A stretch of DNA of 64,000 nt from Gracilimonas sediminicola (lineage in GTDB: Bacteria; Bacteroidota; Rhodothermia; Balneolales; Balneolaceae). Below are positions 1 through 8,419 of the stretch, in pieces. A program made the translations under genes and the position numbers. The notes below the pieces were generated by a model. That model did not search any database, was not told where the DNA came from, and saw only the letters and a program-made list of their open reading frames with translations. Location: positions 124,001-188,000 of the forward strand of contig NZ_JANDBC010000003.1 in NCBI RefSeq assembly GCF_024320785.1, read 5' to 3'. Position 1 is the first letter of the stretch, and every line of letters starts with the position of its first letter.

Positions 1-1101
1 CTTAAGATTTACATTGAAGATAAATAAGGTATCACCCTGAACGGTTAGTCGTCCGGCATCATCATGTTCTTCGATAGTACCTGAGAAGAGATCGCCAAAC
101 AAGGTAAGGTCTAAGTTGTAGTCATCTCTTAAGCTGTCTGAACTTAGGTAAGTATCCCGCACATCATAAATGAGCGTATTTACCCCGGTATTTGCATTAG
201 GAACAACATCAAAACCGGGAGCGGCTCCATCAATAGTAAGTAATTGAACCGTTGGTGCGGTGTTGTCGTTAACCAGAATTGTTTGACTCTGAACGGAGGT
301 ATTTGCAGCTCCATCGGCCACATCAAGGTCGATATCAACACTCACAGCAGACTGAGGTACGTACTCAGTAAGATCAACCAGGAAGGTAAAGTCATAATCC
401 AAAGAATCATTTCTCGTGGTATCAATAAGAGTGCCATCGGTAAGGAACTCGGCGATTGTACCGGTCAAATGAAAAGTAGTATCCGTTGTCCCATTTTCAA
501 AAATGGCTAAATCGAGCTCAAAATCAGAGTTTGAGAAATCAATGAAGTCATCCTGGATATTTACTCTAAGAGTATCACCTCCAATTCGGGGTTCGTTAAT
601 ACCAGAATAGTTATCAAGTCCATATCCTGCCAGAGTTGGAGCATCAGTATCTACATATACATCGATGTATATTTGTCCGTTTGCAGTCTGATCACCACCA
701 CCGGAAGTATTGTCATCATCTGTATAAGCAATTAGTTCTACAGTATAATAGTTGGAAGGATCAGTAAGTACGCCTTCAATCTCATCACCATTCAACAAGA
801 ATGAGCTTGGAACATCTGATTCTAAAGGTGCTACGTTCGGCGAACCTAATGTTTTAATTAATACGGAAGTTAATGTATCACCTCCTTGTTCAAAAACTCT
901 TACTTCTATGTAATCCAGCGAGTCAGCGGCTGGATCTAAAGAGTAAGAAAATGTAACATCGCTTCCTGTCGGACCTAAAATTATATTTGCTGAAGGTGCC
1001 GTAAAGGAACTTGTAAATACTCCATCCTGGGCGAAAGCGGTTCCGCTTCCCAGAATAAGTATAAAGATAGCATACAGAAATGGTAGAATTCTGGATCTCA
1101 T
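1..1101 (-). CDS. Large secreted Ig-like/repeat protein, C-terminus beyond window
   Basis: An open frame of 367 codons starts at the ATG at 1101 and runs off the left edge, so the C-terminus is missing. AAGGGGAT lies about six bases upstream of the ATG and fixes the start. The first 25 residues are a typical signal peptide (hydrophobic core, then AFAQ), so the product is exported. The mature part is rich in Asp, Thr and Ser, has few Lys, and looks all-beta. Two boundary-like motifs, DTDAPTL near residue 151 and NDNTAPTV near 278, lie about 130 residues apart, as in tandem Ig-like or cadherin-like domains. No enzyme motif was seen. It is probably a surface or matrix protein, possibly with a C-terminal sorting domain outside the window. 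The family is not recognised. Confidence 0.8.
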   Translation of the reverse strand, partial: MRSRILPFLYAIFILILGSGTAFAQDGVFTSSFTAPSANIILGPTGSDVTFSYSLDPAADSLDYIEVRVFEQGGDTLTSVLIKTLGSPNVAPLESDVPSSFLLNGDEIEGVLTDPSNYYTVELIAYTDDDNTSGGGDQTANGQIYIDVYVDTDAPTLAGYGLDNYSGINEPRIGGDTLRVNIQDDFIDFSNSDFELDLAIFENGTTDTTFHLTGTIAEFLTDGTLIDTTRNDSLDYDFTFLVDLTEYVPQSAVSVDIDLDVADGAANTSVQSQTILVNDNTAPTVQLLTIDGAAPGFDVVPNANTGVNTLIYDVRDTYLSSDSLRDDYNLDLTLFGDLFSGTIEEHDDAGRLTVQGDTLFIFNVNLK

Positions 1102-1499
1102 GGTATCCCCTTGTATTTTATTATTTGTTTAGTAACCCCTAATCGATCGAGATGAGCGTACCCACTTTTTATTCGCTCTCTATGTATAGATTAGATTGTG
1201 ATGTTATATGTACCGAAAAAAAATTAATTGATCACCGCCTGTTTATGCAGTATTCAATTAAAGAATTACTGTAATGTGTGAATCTTATTTCAATGAGTCA
1301 AATTATATATGTGTTACCGCTACTTTAAGTAAAATAAAGCAGGTGTAATCTTTGGTAACTCATGCCAGCTTCTCTTTCTCTTGATTTATTGAGGATTTAC
1401 AGCGTACTTCAAACAACATACCTATGCGGTGAAAAAAGTATTATTTATCCGCTTTTTGTTTGCACATTCAACAACAAATCTGAAGATGGGGTAATATTT
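1102..1499. other. Divergent intergenic region, no gene recognised
   Basis: This AT-rich 398-base gap separates two divergently transcribed secreted-protein genes and must hold both promoters. An in-frame upstream ATG at 1362 would add 46 residues ahead of the signal peptide of the next gene, so I treat 1362-1499 as untranslated. No RNA gene, repeat or clear terminator was found. Confidence 0.5.
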
Positions 1500-2033
1500 A
1501 TGAAAAACTATGTATTGGTGTTAATGGCAGTATGTTATTCGGTGAGTATTCAAGCACAGGTTAAAATGGATAGCTTAGTAGTTGGAGTAAATCCTGATTT
1601 TGTTCAAACTAATACCGTCAACTACTTTAATGGGGATGGGCCTGATAATTTTAAAAATTCTTTAGAAACAGACGTCAACGTTTACTTATCAAAGAAGTTT
1701 TTGATCTGGAGAAGATCATTACAGGGAGCTTTTAAGAATGAAAAAGAAGGAGTGTCCTCTGAATTACCGATTGGTGATACAAGAGAAATAGTGAATTTTG
1801 AGCTTGATGATAATTTAATCATTGAAATGCCATTTGAGGCCTTTTTTGAAAATGGAGAATATGTTGGAGTTAAAATTGTTTTTGGTCATGCTATTGAAGC
1901 AGAAAAAACAGCGATAATTTTCAAAAATGATGAAACAGTTCAAATAGTCTTTACGATCATAGGGATAGATGAGAGTCATAATTTTCATATACAGGGGCAT
2001 ATTTGTAATCCTTTGGACACAGAGTGTGACTAA
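1500..2033 (+). CDS. Small secreted protein of unknown function
   Basis: The frame is open from 1362, but the ATG at 1500 is preferred: it begins a clean signal peptide (MKNYVLVLMAVCYSVSIQAQ) and has a GGGG run upstream. The product is 177 residues, about 157 after cleavage. The mature part is acidic and probably beta-rich. Two Cys close to the C-terminus (HICNPLDTECD) could form a disulfide. No family is recognised. Base composition is low (about 30 % GC in a sampled line), like the first part of the sensor kinase gene 30 bases downstream. The two are likely co-transcribed, and the small protein could be an exported partner of the sensor. That link is inferred from position only. Confidence 0.7.
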   Translation: MKNYVLVLMAVCYSVSIQAQVKMDSLVVGVNPDFVQTNTVNYFNGDGPDNFKNSLETDVNVYLSKKFLIWRRSLQGAFKNEKEGVSSELPIGDTREIVNFELDDNLIIEMPFEAFFENGEYVGVKIVFGHAIEAEKTAIIFKNDETVQIVFTIIGIDESHNFHIQGHICNPLDTECD

Positions 2034-2063
2034 CATCATAAAAGCCCTTACTACTATTAGCCC

Positions 2064-4982
2064 ATGAAATTCATCAAATTAGCAGTTGGAGCTTTAGCTT
2101 TAATTTGCAGCACAGCCCCATCTGTTGGTCAAGGTTTTTCGTTTCAAACGTACTACTCGCCGGAATTTTATGGCCAGTCTGGACAGAAAGGCCACCCTCA
2201 AAACTGGACTGTCTACCAAGATTCAAATGGATATATTTACACAGGCTCTGGTAATGGATTAAATTTTTTTGATGGTTTAAATTGGGGTTTTGATCATATA
2301 GGGGAAAGAGGAAGAGGGCTTTCTTTTTTTGAATCATCGAATAAGAACATCTATGTAAGTGGCTCAACAAATTTTGGGAAACTCATTCCTGATTCACTCA
2401 ATCGGATAAAGTACCAGTCTATTTCAGATCATTTTTATAGTAAAAATGCTGAGCACCCTTCAGTTTGGAGCATTTACGAAATTGATGGCAAGATTTACTT
2501 CTGTCATTTAGATGGCATTGGAGTGTATAATCCCTCTGAAAAAACTTTCTCAAATTTTCAGGCAAATGAGAGGTTTGGGAGAGCCTCTTTTCTTAAGGAT
2601 AATACCATTATTATAGATGGAGATTCAGGTTTGTGGGCTTTCAATGGTAGCTCTTATTCCAAGGTTTCAGGCTCTGAAGTATTAGGAGAAGCGCGTTTAC
2701 TTTTTGGGATAAAAGTCGGTGCAGAAAAATATCTTCTTGGAACTATAGATAAGGCTGGTACAAAAAGCGAGTTATGGGTTTATGATGGAAAAGAAATACA
2801 ATCTTTTGATACCGAAGTTTCTTCTTATTTGGAAGAAAAACTACTTTTTGATGCCATTCTAATTGATAGTCAAACCATTGCTATAGCTACTATTTACGGT
2901 GGAGTAATTTTTACAAATGAAGACGGAGAGATTCTCAAAGTTTTTAATGAAAAGACCGGGCTTTACACTAATTCTGTATTTGACTTGTTTCTTGACCGTG
3001 AAAAAACTCTTTGGATGGGGTTAGCGGAAGGAATTCAAACCCTTCAATTAAATAGCCACATTCAAAACTACTCGGAGTGGGCAGGAATTGAGGGAGATGT
3101 AACCGATATAGCTGTTGAAGGAGACAATATGTTTGTATTTGCCTATCCACATATTTACAGAAAGGAACTGGCAGTCCCGGAGAACGTCCTATTATTTAAA
3201 CCTATTGATTATCAGGGACAAATTGCCGGCTTTGTCACCTTTAGAAACCGTGTGTATCTGTATGACAATACAGGACTTTATGAAATTGGTGTAGATGGAA
3301 CCTTAACCAGTTTATATCAGGGACCGATTTTAGAGCACATTGAGAAAGCAAAGGAGGAAGAGACTGTTTCATTTATTACGCCTACAAACATATTGATTTT
3401 TGATGGGTTACGGTTCAGAAGCCGGGAATTCTCAGCCGGAAATGAAATCGGATACGCCGTGAAGTATAAGCAAGAGGTCTTTGTAACAATTGGCCACAAA
3501 ACTGGAGGCACAGGAATAGCAAAAATCCAGGACGGAAAACTGAATACAGTTCCTGTTAAGTTTGACAGTTCCAATGTGATAAGAATTATTAAGATTGGAG
3601 TTTTCGACGGTAAACTATATGCCGGTGCTGAGGGAGGTGGTAGCAATTCGGGCTTGTATGAATATCATTCTGATGATCAGGTATTCCGGAAAAGTGAATT
3701 TCTTGGTGAACATCCTGATTTTCTAAACAAACAAGTCTATAATTTTGAGCAGTGTTCACAAGAAGTGATATGGTTTACAGCGAATAAGAAAATATTGAAG
3801 GTCAAAGAAGTACAGAATGAATGGAGAGTTTATGAATCTCCCTATCAACAAGTAAGCAAGAACCCGAAGTATACGATGAGGTGCGCAGAAGGCGGCATTT
3901 GGATTGGAAGTACAAATAACTTGTCCTTCATTCCCAATAAAGAATGGAATTTTAAATCTGAATTTCGAACCAATATTACTGGAATCTATATTCGTAATGA
4001 CTCGCTGATTTATGGAGGCTTCGGTGAACCGCAGCAGCCCATTGTTTTACCCTATGCCAATAACGAGCTCAGGTTTAGTTATGCAGCTGCCAGTTATGTG
4101 GCCCCTGACCGGAACCAGTACCAGGTGAAGCTGGAAGGATTTGATTCAGACTGGAGCACATGGACGTCCGAAACCCAGAAAGATTATACCAACATCCCGG
4201 AAGGGGAATATATGTTCAGGGTCCGCAGTAAGAATGTGTATGATGTAGCAGGGATTAGTGATGCTATTCCGTTTGAAATCCTCCCACCCTGGTACCGAAC
4301 CTGGTGGGCCTATTTGTTATACACGTTTACCATTGCAGGGATTTTATACCTGGCTTATAAAATCAGGATTAATCAGATTCTTCGGGTACAGCGAATACGG
4401 AATAATATTGCCAGCGATCTGCACGATGAAGTAAGCGCCACGCTTAGCAGCATCAGTTACTTTGCAGAGGCTATTAAAAGCGATAAACTGAAAAAAGACA
4501 AAAGCCGGTTTGTTAACTTAATTGCCAACAGCGCGGATGACGCCAAAGAAAAAATCACCGACATCGTGTGGGCTATAAACCCGGAGCACGACGATTGGCT
4601 GTCTTTTCTTTCAAAGTGCCGCCGTTTTACGTCAGATCTGTTGGAAAGTAAAGAGATGGACTATAGCCTCAAGATTGATGAGTTCATTCCCGGTAAGCTG
4701 GACATGCAATTACGTCAACATCTGTGGCTGATCTTTAAGGAAATGGTAACCAATGCCGTACGTCATTCACAAGCTACACAGCTGGATGTAATCATGAAGT
4801 ATGAAGACGGCGAGTTAAAACTGGTGGTTCAGGACAATGGAGAAGGCATGGATGTGGACAACGTTCGAAAAGGGAACGGGCTGGTAAACATCCACAAACG
4901 GGCTGAGCAGATAAACGGAGAAATTTCTCTGAAAACATCCGAAGGATTTGGAACCCGTTGGATGTTAAAAGTTCCTCTTTAA
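2064..4982 (+). CDS. Membrane sensor histidine kinase with N-terminal propeller (reg_prop/Y_Y_Y)
   Basis: A 972-residue sensor kinase. A signal peptide (about residues 1-22) is followed by a long periplasmic region with propeller-like repeats of the two-component regulator propeller type. A Y_Y_Y-like beta domain follows near 660-740 (the YQVKLEGFDSDWSTW stretch), then one TM segment near 747-768 and a cytoplasmic kinase. The dimerisation/phosphoacceptor helix has SDLHDEVSATLSS with His787, typical of HisKA_3 (NarX/DegS-like) kinases. The ATPase domain shows an N box (KEMVTNAVRHS) and glycine boxes DNGEGMD and GNGLVNI. No receiver domain is fused; the NarL-type regulator 90 bases downstream is the expected partner. 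The first two thirds of the gene are much AT-richer than the Y_Y_Y/kinase part. The ligand is unknown. Confidence 0.92.
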   Translation: MKFIKLAVGALALICSTAPSVGQGFSFQTYYSPEFYGQSGQKGHPQNWTVYQDSNGYIYTGSGNGLNFFDGLNWGFDHIGERGRGLSFFESSNKNIYVSGSTNFGKLIPDSLNRIKYQSISDHFYSKNAEHPSVWSIYEIDGKIYFCHLDGIGVYNPSEKTFSNFQANERFGRASFLKDNTIIIDGDSGLWAFNGSSYSKVSGSEVLGEARLLFGIKVGAEKYLLGTIDKAGTKSELWVYDGKEIQSFDTEVSSYLEEKLLFDAILIDSQTIAIATIYGGVIFTNEDGEILKVFNEKTGLYTNSVFDLFLDREKTLWMGLAEGIQTLQLNSHIQNYSEWAGIEGDVTDIAVEGDNMFVFAYPHIYRKELAVPENVLLFKPIDYQGQIAGFVTFRNRVYLYDNTGLYEIGVDGTLTSLYQGPILEHIEKAKEEETVSFITPTNILIFDGLRFRSREFSAGNEIGYAVKYKQEVFVTIGHKTGGTGIAKIQDGKLNTVPVKFDSSNVIRIIKIGVFDGKLYAGAEGGGSNSGLYEYHSDDQVFRKSEFLGEHPDFLNKQVYNFEQCSQEVIWFTANKKILKVKEVQNEWRVYESPYQQVSKNPKYTMRCAEGGIWIGSTNNLSFIPNKEWNFKSEFRTNITGIYIRNDSLIYGGFGEPQQPIVLPYANNELRFSYAAASYVAPDRNQYQVKLEGFDSDWSTWTSETQKDYTNIPEGEYMFRVRSKNVYDVAGISDAIPFEILPPWYRTWWAYLLYTFTIAGILYLAYKIRINQILRVQRIRNNIASDLHDEVSATLSSISYFAEAIKSDKLKKDKSRFVNLIANSADDAKEKITDIVWAINPEHDDWLSFLSKCRRFTSDLLESKEMDYSLKIDEFIPGKLDMQLRQHLWLIFKEMVTNAVRHSQATQLDVIMKYEDGELKLVVQDNGEGMDVDNVRKGNGLVNIHKRAEQINGEISLKTSEGFGTRWMLKVPL

Positions 4983-5071
4983 CCAAGACCACATAAGTAT
5001 GTAGTATGTTTTTCGGTGGAACGGGCTATATTTAAAGCAGTAAACATCTTACAAAGTAACAAGGGCTTATC

Positions 5072-5710
5072 GTGATAAAAGTTGGTATCGTAGAAGACAA
5101 TGAGTACATGCGGGAAGGGTGGGAGACCTTCATCGACCATGAAAGGGATTTAACGGTAATTGGAAGTTTTGGTTCGTGTGAAGAAGCCTTTGAATCAGAT
5201 GCCATCAATAAAGTGGATTTGATGATTATGGATATTGGTCTGCCGGGAATGACCGGCATTGAAGGAGTTAAGTACATGAGAGAAAATCATCCTGATGTAA
5301 ACATTATCATGGCAACGGTTCATGATGATGACGACCACATTTTCGATGCTTTGAAAGCAGGGGCCGTTGGGTACCTGATGAAAAAAGTTACTCCTGATGA
5401 AATGGTACATGCTATTCGGGATGCTCATGAAGGCGGTTCTCCAATCACCCCAAACATAGCGCGAAAAGTGATAGCCACCTTTCAAAAGGCAGCAGATCTG
5501 GAAGAGGAATTGTCGGATCGGGAAATTCAAATTCTGAAAGAGCTGGCCACGGGTCGCTCGTATGCCGCCATTGGGAAGAAGATATTCTTGTCAGTGGATG
5601 GCGTCCGGCATCATATCCGGAACATTTACCAGAAACTGGAAGTGCATTCCCGTTCCGAAGCCATCGCAAAAGGCATTACCCGCCATATCATTGATCCTGA
5701 CAACGACTAA
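5072..5710 (+). CDS. NarL/LuxR-family response regulator
   Basis: A 212-residue response regulator starting with GTG, with AAGGG upstream. The receiver domain (about residues 1-120) carries the acidic pair near E8/D9, the phosphoacceptor Asp54 in LMIMDIGLPG, and the Lys of LMKKVTPDE near residue 105. A LuxR-type helix-turn-helix occupies about 145-205 (LSDREIQILKELATGRS, then AAIGKKIFLSVDGVRHHIRN). This is the typical partner of HisKA_3 kinases, and it directly follows such a kinase, so the two form a two-component system acting by DNA binding. A strong hairpin terminator follows at 5820. Its targets cannot be read from the window; the two secreted-protein genes upstream are possible. Confidence 0.94.
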   Translation: MIKVGIVEDNEYMREGWETFIDHERDLTVIGSFGSCEEAFESDAINKVDLMIMDIGLPGMTGIEGVKYMRENHPDVNIIMATVHDDDDHIFDALKAGAVGYLMKKVTPDEMVHAIRDAHEGGSPITPNIARKVIATFQKAADLEEELSDREIQILKELATGRSYAAIGKKIFLSVDGVRHHIRNIYQKLEVHSRSEAIAKGITRHIIDPDND

Positions 5711-5819
5711 CAGCTCTGTATTCTGTTAGAACCACATTGTTATGCGGTTACATTTAGAGCCTCCCTTTTTAGCTTGGACGCAGTTAGTCCTTCCAGACTA
5801 TACTAACCTAATACACTAA

Positions 5820-5852
5820 AGCTCTGTCTTTTGATAAAGACGGAGCTTTTTT
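5820..5852 (+). terminator. Rho-independent terminator after the two-component operon
   Basis: An imperfect inverted repeat AGCTC-T-GTCTTT / AAAGAC-GGAGCT with a four-base loop is followed by six T. It ends transcription of the kinase/regulator operon 110 bases after the stop codon. Confidence 0.85.
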
Positions 5853-5922
5853 AATTTCACATGCAGCGAAAATATCCCGATATTCAGCGCGAATTTCAGA
5901 TGTATAAACCACGCAGCTTTTT

Positions 5923-7293
5923 ATGAAAGATTTTATTCGCATCGCATCGGGACAAGGCTTTTGGGGCGATCTGCCCAACGCACCCGTCAATCAGGCAAAA
6001 AAAGGGCCCATCGATTACCTGGTGATGGATTACCTGGCGGAAGTAACCATGTCGATCATGCAAAAACAACGCATGAGAAATGCTGATTGGGGATATGCCC
6101 GCGATTTCGTGAATGTTGTGGAACAGGTTCTTCCTGAAATCAAAAATGATGGAATTAAAGTAATCAGCAATGCCGGGGGAGTGAATCCGATGGCTTGTAA
6201 GGATGAAATCCTGAAAGTAGCAAAAGAAAAAGGCTATACCGGTTTAAAAGTTGCCGTTGTAAACGGCGATGATATTCTAAGCAATATTGATGAATTGATT
6301 TCAGACGGTCATGAGCTGAAAAATATGGACGATGGGCGTCCTATTTCTGAAATAAAGGATGACCTGCTTAGTGCTAACGTATATTTTGGCTGCCAGCCTA
6401 TCGTAGAAGCTTTAGAGGCCGGGGCTGATGTGATCATCACCGGAAGAGTAACTGACACCGGGCTTACACTCGCGCCCATGATCCATGAATTTGGATGGAA
6501 AGCGGACGATTTTGATAAAATGGCGGTAGGAACTATTGCCGGACACATTATAGAATGCGGAGCCCAGGTGTCGGGCGGTAATTTCACCGATTGGGAAAAG
6601 GTGGATGATTTCACAGATATCGGATTCCCCATTATTGAAGCCTATCCGAACGGGGACTTCTTTGTTACCAAGCATGAAAACACCGGCGGACTTGTAAGTG
6701 AGATGACCGTGAAAGAGCAGTTGTTGTATGAAATAGGAGATCCTTCAGAATATATTACTCCGGATGTAATTGCTGATTTTACTTCTGTTAAGGTTGAAGA
6801 AACCGGAACAAACCGGGTAAAAGTGACCGGTATCAAAGGCCGACCCGATACACCTACTTATAAAGTATCAGCCAGTTATAATGACGGATTTAAACTCTCC
6901 TCAACATTGGTTTACTGCTGGCCGGATGCTTTGAAAAAAGCCGTAAAAGGTGCTGAAATCCTGGAGAAAAGAGCGGAAGCACTTGGGCTGAATTTCGATG
7001 AATTCAACAAAGAGTACATTGGCTATAACGGAAATACAGAGGCTCCGGTAACAGAAGAAGCCCTAAATACAGAGTTCGATGAAATCCAGATGCGGGTCTC
7101 GGTTTCGGGAAAAAGCAAAAATGATTTAAATCGCTTTGGGATGGAAATAGCACCTCTTATCTTAACAGGCCCAAGCGGTGTAACCGGTTTTGCGGGAGGG
7201 CGGCCCAAGGCAAGCGATGTGGTAGCTTACTGGCCGGCTTTATTAGACAAGGATGCTGTGAGTCCTAAAGTCACCTTATTCGAAATTAAATAA
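5923..7293 (+). CDS. AtuA-like acyclic terpene utilisation family protein (DUF1446)
   Basis: A 456-residue protein that I recognise as the AtuA/DUF1446 family from its N-terminus (IRIASGQGFWGD, then DYLVMDYLAEVTMSIM) and the downstream blocks NAGGVNPMACKDEI and VIITGRVTDTGLTLAPMIHEFGW. In Pseudomonas, AtuA is needed for citronellol/geraniol catabolism, but its exact reaction is not well defined. Here none of the other atu genes (carboxylase subunits, isohexenyl-glutaconyl-CoA hydratase) sit nearby, so a terpene role is uncertain. The length is close to that of single-domain family members; longer ones carry an extra C-terminal domain. It is followed by a flavoprotein gene 60 bases on and may be co-transcribed with it. 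No signal peptide is seen; it is cytoplasmic. Confidence 0.85.
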   Translation: MKDFIRIASGQGFWGDLPNAPVNQAKKGPIDYLVMDYLAEVTMSIMQKQRMRNADWGYARDFVNVVEQVLPEIKNDGIKVISNAGGVNPMACKDEILKVAKEKGYTGLKVAVVNGDDILSNIDELISDGHELKNMDDGRPISEIKDDLLSANVYFGCQPIVEALEAGADVIITGRVTDTGLTLAPMIHEFGWKADDFDKMAVGTIAGHIIECGAQVSGGNFTDWEKVDDFTDIGFPIIEAYPNGDFFVTKHENTGGLVSEMTVKEQLLYEIGDPSEYITPDVIADFTSVKVEETGTNRVKVTGIKGRPDTPTYKVSASYNDGFKLSSTLVYCWPDALKKAVKGAEILEKRAEALGLNFDEFNKEYIGYNGNTEAPVTEEALNTEFDEIQMRVSVSGKSKNDLNRFGMEIAPLILTGPSGVTGFAGGRPKASDVVAYWPALLDKDAVSPKVTLFEIK

Positions 7294-7308
7294 TTAATCA
7301 TCATCAAA

Positions 7309-7332
7309 GCGCAAAATCTGATGGTTTTGTGC
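7309..7332 (+). other. Intergenic RNA hairpin without T-run
   Basis: GCGCAAAA and TTTTGTGC form an eight-pair stem (one G-U) with an eight-base loop between the AtuA-like gene and the flavoprotein gene. No T tract follows, so it is more likely a processing or stability element than a terminator. Confidence 0.45.
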
Positions 7333-7353
7333 AAGAGTTAAAAAAGAAAAATA

Positions 7354-8388
7354 ATGAAGATTGCGGTTATTGGAGCAGGAATCTCAGGATTAACAGCCGG
7401 ACGTGAGTTAGCAAATGCCGGCCACGAAGTTGTTGTATTTGAAAAGAGCGGAGGCTATGGAGGCAGGCTGGCCACTCGTTATGCCGGTAAAGATAATGCC
7501 CAAAAGCTGGATCACGGAGTATCATTCTTTACAGCGGAGTCTTCGGAATTCAAAAAACTGGTTACCGAACTGGCAGCGAAAGATATTATTACAACCTGGG
7601 AAGGCAGCTATGCAACCAGAAATGAAAACGGTAAGGTAACTTTTCGGGAGAATAACTCGCCTTATTACTACGCGCCCAAAGGAATGAACACCGTTGGCAA
7701 ATATCTGGGAAGGAATCTCGATATCCGACTAAATGAAAAGGTGGGTGGGCTTACACATATTGGTGAAAACCGCCGCAAGAAGAAAAGCTGGATGCTGAAT
7801 TTCCCCACCGCATTAACAGAAAGTGCGGATGCGGTTATCATATCAGCACCGGCCCGCCAGGCTTATGCACTCCTTAATACCACCATCGATGAAATCGAAA
7901 CGCTGAAACTGGTTCGTGAAATTGATGAAGTGGAATACGAGTCTCAGTTTACTTTGATGGCCGGTTTCGATGAAGCAGACATGCCTGAATGGAATGCGCT
8001 TGATTGTGAAGATGATGTAATTGAATTCATTTCCAATGAAACTACCAAGAGAAATGAGGGAGAGGTGAAAACACTGGTTGTTCATACTACCTCGGAATTT
8101 GCGAAGAAGCATATGCATGGCGACCGTGAAGTGGTAGAAGAGCTGATTACGGATAGACTGACAGAAATATTAGGAGGCTGGGCAGCCCTCGCTGATTGGA
8201 AACAGGTGCATTTTTGGAGATACAGCCGGGCCGTAAATCCCTTGCCGCACGACTTTATGGAAATTAGAGGAAACGACGACACTCCATTAGCTTTGGTTGG
8301 GGCTTATATGAACGGTAACACCGTTGAATCGGCATACCTTTCAGGATTGAAGCTCGGAAAACACTGGATTCAGCAATTCGCCGACTAA
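7354..8388 (+). CDS. FAD-dependent oxidoreductase, renalase-like
   Basis: A 344-residue flavoprotein. The N-terminus is a dinucleotide-binding Rossmann motif (VIGAGISGLTAGRELANAG, with the acidic residue in VVVFEKS) followed by GGRLATR, the second FAD-contact motif of the amine oxidase/renalase group. LDHGVSFFTA and the C-terminal ALVGAYMNGNTVESAYLSG are also typical: the latter is the FAD-closing segment. Bacterial renalases oxidise alpha-NAD(P)H isomers such as 2- or 6-dihydroNAD(P). Whether this protein does so is inferred from family only. It is probably co-transcribed with the ABC transporter gene that starts 31 bases downstream. No signal peptide. Confidence 0.85.
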   Translation: MKIAVIGAGISGLTAGRELANAGHEVVVFEKSGGYGGRLATRYAGKDNAQKLDHGVSFFTAESSEFKKLVTELAAKDIITTWEGSYATRNENGKVTFRENNSPYYYAPKGMNTVGKYLGRNLDIRLNEKVGGLTHIGENRRKKKSWMLNFPTALTESADAVIISAPARQAYALLNTTIDEIETLKLVREIDEVEYESQFTLMAGFDEADMPEWNALDCEDDVIEFISNETTKRNEGEVKTLVVHTTSEFAKKHMHGDREVVEELITDRLTEILGGWAALADWKQVHFWRYSRAVNPLPHDFMEIRGNDDTPLALVGAYMNGNTVESAYLSGLKLGKHWIQQFAD

Positions 8389-8419
8389 TTAAATTTGAAG
8401 CCATTAAACCGGATTAGGT

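Noticed and set aside
1362..1499. Upstream ATG extending the small secreted protein
   Set aside because: It would bury the clear signal peptide that begins at 1500.
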